Part shown: one piece after another, positions 42,210 through 48,150 of the stretch
Position numbering within the stretch: the first letter of the stretch is position 1
Layout of the letters: each line of letters begins with the position of its first letter
Assembly (NCBI GenBank): GCA_015232365.1
Contig: JADFZU010000019.1
Span: 1-48,150 of the forward strand
DNA from: Magnetococcales bacterium
GTDB lineage: Bacteria; Pseudomonadota; Magnetococcia; Magnetococcales; JADFYX01
Direction: 5' to 3'
Length of the DNA: 48,150 nucleotides
Position numbers and translations under genes: made by a program
Notes under the pieces: model-generated
The model's database searches: none
Told to the model about the DNA's origin: nothing
The model's input: only the letters and a program-made list of their open reading frames with translations

Positions 42210-43216
42210 CACTTCACCCTCTTACAGTTTTTTTTGCGTTGATAGCAGTCCACATTTGCATCATGTTCAGCAAATGTTTTGGAAAAAACATGTGAACCAT
42301 CACCACGAGAGACAAAGTAGAGATATGAACTTGACTCTGGATGAATAGCAGCATGGATAGCCTCTCGTCCTGAGTTACTAATCGGTGTAGGCGGCAGGCC
42401 AAAATTGGTGTAGGTGTTATATGGTGTTGGAGTCCTTAGATGTTTCCTGGTAATATTACCATCAAAGTTTTTAATCCCATAAATCACCGTAGGGTCGGTT
42501 TGCAACTTCATTTTTTTACGCAATCTATTGTGAAACACACCAGAAATAATCCCTCTCTCTCTGGCAACCCCTGTCTCTTTTTCTATGATTGATGCCAGAA
42601 TAAGAGTCTCATACGCAGTTAATTTATAATCAGGGGGGCGTGCTGCCCACTCTTTTTCAAGAATCTTTTTAGTCTGGTTTACCATCCTGGTAACCAGTGA
42701 CTCTGCTGTTTCACCTTTGGTATATTGATAGGTGTCAGGAAAAAACCACCCCTCAAAATTTGCTGAACTGATTTTTAATTTTTCTTTTAAACCTGGAGTG
42801 TCTAGAACAGTCTCACTGCCAGGAATATCAGCCTTCTGCATAATCTTAACCATCTCTTTGACGGTCACCCCCTCAGGAAATGATATTCGGTGCTGGACCA
42901 CACTGCCACTTCTTAAATCAGCAAGAATATCAACCGGAGTATCTCCAGCCATGAAACGGTACTCACCTGCCTGAACGAAGCCTTTACTGTTAATTTTACT
43001 TAATAGGAGAAAGTAACGAGCTGATGAGATAATCTGCTTTTTCTCAAGCTCAGTTGCAACACGAGATAGGCCCCAGCCCTTGCCAATTGTGATATTTACG
43101 TTATTAAGCAGAGGTTTGGAGATAAAAGAAAAATACTCCATAGCAACTGTTCCAATTGCTATACCAGCCAATATAAACAGTGCAGACAGAGTAACTAGAA
43201 TCTTTTTACGACTCAA
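42209..43216 (-). CDS. mltG: Endolytic murein transglycosylase MltG
   Basis: A YceG-family lytic transglycosylase that cuts nascent glycan strands. An N-terminal membrane helix (about 5-25) is followed by a LysM-like subdomain and the catalytic region. The family signature LILASIIEKETG puts the catalytic Glu at 212. Downstream are FHNRLRKKMKLQTDPTVIYG and PYNTYTNFGLPPTPISN. The 335-residue length is normal. The start is TTG at 43216, overlapping the fabF stop (TTGA), a rare start codon explained by translational coupling. Confidence 0.95.
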   Translation of the reverse strand: MSRKKILVTLSALFILAGIAIGTVAMEYFSFISKPLLNNVNITIGKGWGLSRVATELEKKQIISSARYFLLLSKINSKGFVQAGEYRFMAGDTPVDILADLRSGSVVQHRISFPEGVTVKEMVKIMQKADIPGSETVLDTPGLKEKLKISSANFEGWFFPDTYQYTKGETAESLVTRMVNQTKKILEKEWAARPPDYKLTAYETLILASIIEKETGVARERGIISGVFHNRLRKKMKLQTDPTVIYGIKNFDGNITRKHLRTPTPYNTYTNFGLPPTPISNSGREAIHAAIHPESSSYLYFVSRGDGSHVFSKTFAEHDANVDCYQRKKNCKRVK

Positions 43217-44460
43217 TGGACCCGCTTTAAAACCAGAGTTGCGTTGGTTCCGCCAAAACCAAACGAATTGGATAGTGCCACATCCACCTGAGCTTGCCGA
43301 ACTTCATTGGCAACATAATCCAGATCACATTCAGGATCTTGATTGTGAAGATTTATGGTTGGAGGAATAAGCCCCTCTTTGATGGCTAAAGCAGTAAATA
43401 TAGCTTCAACACCACCAGCAGCTCCCAAAAGATGGCCAACCATTGATTTTGTCGACGACATCATGATTTTTTTGGCATGGGCCTCGCCCAAAACCTTTTT
43501 AACCGCCATGGTCTCACCAATATCACCCAACGGTGTAGAGGTTCCATGTGCATTTATATATCCGACCTGATCAGAGTTGATTCCAGCATTTTTCAGTGCA
43601 GCTTCCATACACCGTGCTGCACCTTCACCACCTGGAGATGGAGCGGTAATATGGTGGGCATCACCAGACATACCGTAACCACTCACCTCAGCATAGATGT
43701 TTGCACCACGCTTTTTAGCCGCCTCATACTCCTCAAGAACAATAATTCCAGCACCCTCAGCAATCACAAAACCATCCCGGCCCACATCCCAAGGTCGAGA
43801 GGCGGTTGTAGGGTCGTCATTTCTGGTTGAGAGAGCTTTTGCAGCAGCAAAACCACCAACAGCAAGTTCGTTAATTGCAGCTTCAGCACCGCCAGCAATC
43901 ATCACGTCAGCATGGTTGTTTTTAATAATTGTTGCAGCGTCGCCTATAGCATGGGTTCCGGTTGCACAGGCGGTAACTACTGAATGATTCGGCCCTTTAA
44001 GACCGTGTTCGATAGCAACATGACCAGATATAAGGTTGATCAAGCAGCTAGGAATGAAAAATGGAGAGATCCGTCTGGGGCCTCGCTCTTTCAGGACTAT
44101 AGCCTGATTTTGAATTGCTGTTAAACCACCAATCCCAGAGCCGATCATAACCCCTATTCTGGCAGCATTTTCATCGGTAACGGTAATTCCAGCCTCTTCC
44201 CATGCTAAACGGGCTGCAACTACGCCAAACTGCATGAAGCGGTCCATCTTTTTCTGCTCTTTTTTGTTTATCCAATCTTCAGGATTGAAATCGCTGCACT
44301 CACCAGCAATTTTACTGGCAAAGTCAGTTGGATCAAAAAGCGTTATAGGGCCAATGCCTGATTTGCCACTTTTTATACCTGACCATGTGGCCTCTGTGCC
44401 AACACCAAGAGGGGTTACCAAGCCTAATCCAGTGATTACAACACGACGCTCCACAGCCAT
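43213..44460 (-). CDS. fabF: Beta-ketoacyl-ACP synthase II
   Basis: Elongating condensing enzyme of fatty acid synthesis, 415 residues from the ATG at 44460 (MAVERRVVITGLG). That start has GGAG nearby and matches the family length; the frame extends 17 codons further, but these are not conserved. The catalytic set is complete: Cys165 in VVTACATGTH, His305 in INAHGTSTP and His343 in MVGHLLGAAG. It lies downstream of acpP, separated by 255 bases containing a hairpin, and overlaps mltG by four bases. Confidence 0.97.
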   Translation of the reverse strand: MAVERRVVITGLGLVTPLGVGTEATWSGIKSGKSGIGPITLFDPTDFASKIAGECSDFNPEDWINKKEQKKMDRFMQFGVVAARLAWEEAGITVTDENAARIGVMIGSGIGGLTAIQNQAIVLKERGPRRISPFFIPSCLINLISGHVAIEHGLKGPNHSVVTACATGTHAIGDAATIIKNNHADVMIAGGAEAAINELAVGGFAAAKALSTRNDDPTTASRPWDVGRDGFVIAEGAGIIVLEEYEAAKKRGANIYAEVSGYGMSGDAHHITAPSPGGEGAARCMEAALKNAGINSDQVGYINAHGTSTPLGDIGETMAVKKVLGEAHAKKIMMSSTKSMVGHLLGAAGGVEAIFTALAIKEGLIPPTINLHNQDPECDLDYVANEVRQAQVDVALSNSFGFGGTNATLVLKRVH

Positions 44461-44601
44461 TATCTCCACAAAAACATTAAACCCATAAAATGCGGTCACA
44501 ACTTTACGCAAATAGAGAACCCAGCAACCTCCAATTATTTATGAAGGAGATCAATAGGCTGCACTAAGCCCACCTGCAACAGCACTCTCTAGATTAAACG
44601 T

Positions 44602-44631
44602 GACCGCCCTCCTTAAATCAAGAAGGCGGTC
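44602..44631 (-). terminator. Hairpin between acpP and fabF
   Basis: GACCGCC (44602-44608) pairs with GGCGGTC (44625-44631), with partial pairing continuing inward. On the - strand it follows acpP and is trailed only by a short T stretch (GTTTAATCT). It could be a weak terminator or attenuator that sets a higher acpP than fabF level. Confidence 0.4.
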
Positions 44632-44715
44632 AAGAAATCCAAGCTCTGGAATAGTTGAAAATCTTCCAGGCAATCTAGCCAGAATAATTCATTAAATTTT
44701 CTGACTAATCCAAAA

Positions 44716-44949
44716 TCAAGCGTTGGCGTTGATATACTCAACAGCCTGTTTAACAGTTACAATCTTCTCAGCTGCCTCATCGGGAATTTCACAGCCAAAC
44801 TCTTCCTCAAGAGCCATAACCAACTCAACGGTATCCAAAGAGTCAGCACCCAAATCATCAACAAAATTAGACTCTTCTTTTACCTGATCCGCATCAACAC
44901 CCAGTTGCTCAATAACAATCTTTGTTACACGCTCAATAATGTCACTCAT
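44716..44949 (-). CDS. acpP: Acyl carrier protein
   Basis: A 77-residue acidic carrier of fatty-acyl intermediates. Ser37 in the [18 protein letters not shown] motif is the phosphopantetheine site. The opening [18 protein letters not shown] and the C-terminal [15 protein letters not shown] are canonical. It lies between fabG and fabF as in most proteobacteria. GGAAGG upstream serves as ribosome binding site, and 90 bases separate it from fabG. Confidence 0.97.
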   Translation of the reverse strand: MSDIIERVTKIVIEQLGVDADQVKEESNFVDDLGADSLDTVELVMALEEEFGCEIPDEAAEKIVTVKQAVEYINANA

Positions 44950-45039
44950 CAGTTCTTGTCCCTTCCTTAGTGTAATAACTATGATACTTCGATAAACTTA
45001 ATGAAAGATAAACAAAAAGTCCATGGTTCTTTTTGCCAT

Positions 45040-45780
45040 CTATCCCATATACATACCACCATTTACATGCAGAGTCTCTCCAGTTATGTATTTAGCCTGT
45101 TCTGAGGCCAAGAAGGAGACAGCAGCCGCAACATCTTCCTGAGTACCCATTCTACCCATTGGAATCCTGCTGAGAATGGATTCACTAGCTTTTTGATTCA
45201 ACTTATCGGTCATTTTGCTGGTGATAAAACCTGGAGCAACACAGTTTGCCGTAATATTTCTGGCCGCAACCTCCAGAGCCAAAGATTTGGTAAAGCCGAC
45301 CAAACCCGCTTTAGAGGCCACATAGTTTACCTGTCCGGGATTACCAGTAGCTCCTACCACTGAGGCGATATTGACAATCCGGCCATAGCGGGCCTTCATC
45401 ATCGGCTTTATCACCAATTTGGTTAATTTAAAGACACTGGTGAGATTAACCTCCATAACCCGGTCCCAATCTTCATCTTTCATCCGCATCATAAGCCCAT
45501 CACGGGTGATACCTGCATTGTTGACCAAGATATCAATCTTGCCAAAATCCTTAATGGCATGTTTTACCCCCTCTTCAAGACATGGGAAAGATGTGACATC
45601 CGCTTCATATGCCTGAGATTCAGGAGAGAACTCTTTTACCTCTTCCAAGGCTTCAAGAATACGAATGGACTCATTACTGATAAGCAGAAGTTTCGCCCCC
45701 TGCTTGGCAAGCTCTACAGCTATAACCCGGCCTATACCACTGCTGGAGCCGGTAACTATTGCAACACGATCCTTGAACAT
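45040..45780 (-). CDS. fabG: 3-oxoacyl-ACP reductase
   Basis: A NADPH-dependent short-chain dehydrogenase/reductase of 246 residues that reduces 3-oxoacyl-ACP in each elongation cycle. The cofactor motif VTGSSSGIGR (9-18) and the NNAG strand are present, with the catalytic Ser140, Tyr153 and Lys157 in the order expected (NYVASKAG). The end GETLHVNGGMYMG is the typical FabG C-terminus. The gene starts 17 bases after fabD, so they are co-transcribed. Confidence 0.96.
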   Translation of the reverse strand: MFKDRVAIVTGSSSGIGRVIAVELAKQGAKLLLISNESIRILEALEEVKEFSPESQAYEADVTSFPCLEEGVKHAIKDFGKIDILVNNAGITRDGLMMRMKDEDWDRVMEVNLTSVFKLTKLVIKPMMKARYGRIVNIASVVGATGNPGQVNYVASKAGLVGFTKSLALEVAARNITANCVAPGFITSKMTDKLNQKASESILSRIPMGRMGTQEDVAAAVSFLASEQAKYITGETLHVNGGMYMG

Positions 45781-45797
45781 AATCTAATCCCAATATA

Positions 45798-46730
45798 TTA
45801 AAAATTCAGTTTTTCTAAATCGTCCGGGCCATTAATTGTAATTGTTCTAGCACTCTTATCAATCCGTTTCATCATGCCACTCAACACTTTTCCACTACCC
45901 AACTCAACAAAGGTATCAACCCCCAACTCCAACAACCGCAGCATGGACTCCTCCCAGCGAACTGCACCGGTTACCTGCTCAACAAGCTGGCTACGTACTT
46001 CTGATGCTGAGCTGGTTGGCTGGGCAGTTACATTGGCTATCAGGGGAGTTGCAAGGTCAGAAATTTCTGTTTTAGCCAACTCTGCAGCCATTATTTCTGC
46101 TGCTGGAGCCATTAGCGGAGAGTGAAACGGTGCTGATACTTGCAGAGGAATGCAGCGTTTGGCTCCACGCTCTTTTGCTAGTAGCAGAGCTTGATCAACA
46201 GCATTTTTATGACCAGATATAACAATTTGTGCCGAAGTGTTATAGTTGGCTGGCACACAGACTCCACCACTCATGGCAGCAGCATCCCGGCAGACATCCT
46301 CAACAGCTTTAATATCCATATTCAGCATGGCAGCCATACTACCTTCACCTGGAGCCACCGCCCCACGCATAGCTTCGCCACGGACACGAACCAGACGGAC
46401 TGCCTCTTCAGGAGAGAAACCACCAGCAGCACTAATAGCTGCATACTCACCCAATGAGTGGCCAGCAACATAGTCTGGCTTAAAGCTGGTCTGTTCGGTT
46501 ACCATTAGAAAAGCGGCAAGGGCCGTAGTTACCAAAGCTGGTTGAGTGTTCTCTGTTAAGGTCAGGGTATCAATAGGACCGTTGAACATCAGATCTGTCA
46601 GGGCAAAACCCACCACTTGATCCACAGATTTAAACAGCTCGGAACTTGAACCACCGAAATCGGCAAGAGCCTTCCCCATACCAACAGACTGTGCCCCTTG
46701 ACCAGGAAACAAAAAAGCTGATTTACCCAT
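45798..46730 (-). CDS. fabD: Malonyl-CoA:ACP transacylase
   Basis: Loads malonyl groups from CoA onto ACP. The 310-residue protein has FLFPGQGAQSVGMG at the N-terminus, the nucleophile Ser92 in AGHSLGEYAA and His203 in SAPFHSPLM. It is the first gene of the fabD-fabG-acpP-fabF series, 157 bases downstream of the exbD/tolR-type gene, so a promoter may lie between. Confidence 0.97.
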   Translation of the reverse strand: MGKSAFLFPGQGAQSVGMGKALADFGGSSSELFKSVDQVVGFALTDLMFNGPIDTLTLTENTQPALVTTALAAFLMVTEQTSFKPDYVAGHSLGEYAAISAAGGFSPEEAVRLVRVRGEAMRGAVAPGEGSMAAMLNMDIKAVEDVCRDAAAMSGGVCVPANYNTSAQIVISGHKNAVDQALLLAKERGAKRCIPLQVSAPFHSPLMAPAAEIMAAELAKTEISDLATPLIANVTAQPTSSASEVRSQLVEQVTGAVRWEESMLRLLELGVDTFVELGSGKVLSGMMKRIDKSARTITINGPDDLEKLNF

Positions 46731-46887
46731 TAACAGTTGATCCTATTTTGAAATTTATATATTAAACCGGACTCAAGAGATTTTACCTCTTGCCGCTGAA
46801 TATTAAAACATCTCTCAATCAGCTATGTCTATCTCTGTTGGTCTCTTTAAACAATTTTATTTTTGCAACGCACAAAAAAACAGCAGA

Positions 46888-47319
46888 TTATTTTTCACTC
46901 TCACTAGAAAATTGATCCAAAGTTACCAAACTAAAGCGGTTTAAATTCAGCTTTCTTGCTGTATCCATCAGATAGACAATAGAGCCGTGGGAGCTGTTTT
47001 TATCGGCTTGAACATGGATAAGAACATCTTTTTTACCCTTTGCTGCTGACAAAAGAGCTGATGAAAGTTGCTCGGCCATGACCTCAGAGTTATCAATATA
47101 GTAGCGGCCTTGGGAATCAACAACAGCCCTGATACTGTTATCTTGAAGGTTTGATCCGGTTTTTTCTGCTGTATCAGCCTTTGGCAGATCCAGCTTTATT
47201 CCCTGATCATTGGAGAAAGTGGTAGTAACCATGAAAAAAATCAGCAATAAAAACACCACATCAACCAGCGGGGTAACATCCATCATCAGAGGCGGTTTTT
47301 TATTGTTGCGAAATCTCAT
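46888..47319 (-). CDS. ExbD/TolR-family biopolymer transport protein
   Basis: A 143-residue inner-membrane protein with one helix (about 18-38) and a periplasmic domain. The proton-path Asp lies in the MMDVTPLVDVVFLLLIFFMV segment (about 12-31). The ATG at 47319 is preferred, one base after the ExbB-type stop. With the ExbB-like protein it forms a proton channel that powers TonB- or Tol-type envelope work. No tonB, tolA or tolB is in the window, so Exb versus Tol cannot be decided. Confidence 0.92.
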   Translation of the reverse strand: MRFRNNKKPPLMMDVTPLVDVVFLLLIFFMVTTTFSNDQGIKLDLPKADTAEKTGSNLQDNSIRAVVDSQGRYYIDNSEVMAEQLSSALLSAAKGKKDVLIHVQADKNSSHGSIVYLMDTARKLNLNRFSLVTLDQFSSESEK

Positions 47320-47320
47320 A

Positions 47321-47932
47321 TCAGTGCCCAGACTTAATATGTTCGACAATAACCAGTGCAGATCTCTCTAAAGCCACTACATGGCGATCAATTACCCGGT
47401 TGAAGTAGCGGTGGAAGGATACTGTTGGAATAGCTACAGTCAGGCCTGCTGCGGTGGTAATCAATGATTCGCCTATTCCACTAGCCAGAACAGAAGGATC
47501 ACCTACACCAACAGCAGAAATTGTTGCAAATACCTTGATCATTCCTAAAACCGTACCGAGGAGACCAAGGAGAGGGGTGATAGAGGCGATTGTACCAAGA
47601 AGAGTCAGATAACGCTCCAGATATACAACCTCCTGCCGCCCCGCCTCCTCGACAACCTCTTTGATTATGTGCCGCTTCTCCCCGGCTTTATCAAGGCCGC
47701 TCAAGACTATTCTTCTGTAGCTACTATTGCTTGGGTTCCCTTCACAAACATCTATAGCTTCGTTCAGCCTGCCTCTGTTAACCAAAGACTCTATGTACTG
47801 GATCTCTCGCTTTGGCACAATCTGCTGAGAACGCAGGGACCAGAATCTCTCAATGATAATAGCTAGGGCCAGTATGGAGCATATACCGATAGGGATCATG
47901 ACAACCCCACCTTTGATCAACAAATCAAACAT
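47321..47932 (-). CDS. ExbB/TolQ-family proton channel protein
   Basis: A 203-residue inner-membrane protein with three helices: about 5-27, a pair region at 108-135, and 150-180. It has the MotA/TolQ/ExbB signature LGLLGTVLGMIKVF and the following GIGESLITTAAGLTVAIPTV. It is a stator partner of the ExbD/TolR-type protein encoded one base downstream. The length is intermediate between E. coli TolQ and ExbB, so the pathway is not assigned. It lies 142 bases downstream of a tRNA-Gly gene. Confidence 0.93.
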   Translation of the reverse strand: MFDLLIKGGVVMIPIGICSILALAIIIERFWSLRSQQIVPKREIQYIESLVNRGRLNEAIDVCEGNPSNSSYRRIVLSGLDKAGEKRHIIKEVVEEAGRQEVVYLERYLTLLGTIASITPLLGLLGTVLGMIKVFATISAVGVGDPSVLASGIGESLITTAAGLTVAIPTVSFHRYFNRVIDRHVVALERSALVIVEHIKSGH

Positions 47933-48074
47933 GGCTGATTCCCGTAAAACAAGAATAAAATAAGGTGGCTACTTGACAAATACCGTTGGTGAAGTAGGCC
48001 CAGTAGAACATCAGGGCCATAAGAGATAAAGCAGTGACATTCACTATTCCAGAATGAATTGCCAGAATAAAAAA

Positions 48075-48149
<75 letters not shown>

Positions 48150-48150
48150 T

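Overview
The window looks like ordinary, gene-dense chromosome from a Gram-negative proteobacterium. HflK/HflC, TolQ/TolR-type proteins, an RND pump, Dxs/IspA and the yceD-rpmF-plsX-fabH order all fit this. A TlyA methyltransferase and a PSP1/RicT-type protein next to holB point away from the classic enteric gammaproteobacteria, towards a deeper branch (delta-, zeta- or magnetococcus-like). That placement is inference from gene content. The DNA is moderately AT-rich. No rRNA, IS element, prophage or CRISPR array was seen.

Left part (1-10.1 kb, + strand): an isoprenoid operon (xseB-ispA-dxs), tlyA, a DUF423 membrane protein and yaaA. An AT-rich stretch with three small orphan genes follows. 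A large membrane sensor then carries a FixL-like (probably haem) PAS, a second PAS, GGDEF and EAL domains.

Middle (10.1-26.2 kb, mainly - strand): rlmN, ndk and dtd, with an intergenic region upstream of ndk holding three DnaA-box consensus matches. Next come an OmpR-type response regulator with a stand-alone HPt protein and no kinase, an SGNH-like membrane protein, and an RND pump with its adaptor. The most unusual block is a compact four-gene operon at 19965-26185: a membrane-anchored SUMF1-fold protein, an exported SH3/vWA protein, a LolD-like ATPase and an FtsX-like permease. It resembles the TagR/TagS/TagT module plus the vWA part of PpkA that control type VI secretion. Here there is no kinase, phosphatase or secretion gene nearby.

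Right part (26.4-48.1 kb): trmJ, hflK-hflC-DUF2065, then yceD-rpmF-plsX-fabH on the + strand. A bacteriohaemerythrin follows a metallo-beta-lactamase/cyclic-nucleotide-binding-domain protein on the - strand. Then come an unknown gene, a lone cobQ, a flippase-like membrane protein and CreA. A long - strand series runs exbB/exbD (tolQ/tolR), fabD-fabG-acpP-fabF-mltG-tmk-holB-PSP1. A tRNA-Gly(GCC) closes the window. Fatty acid synthesis is thus split into two loci about 12 kb apart on opposite strands. The haem-PAS protein, haemerythrin and MBL protein together suggest a cell that monitors oxygen closely.
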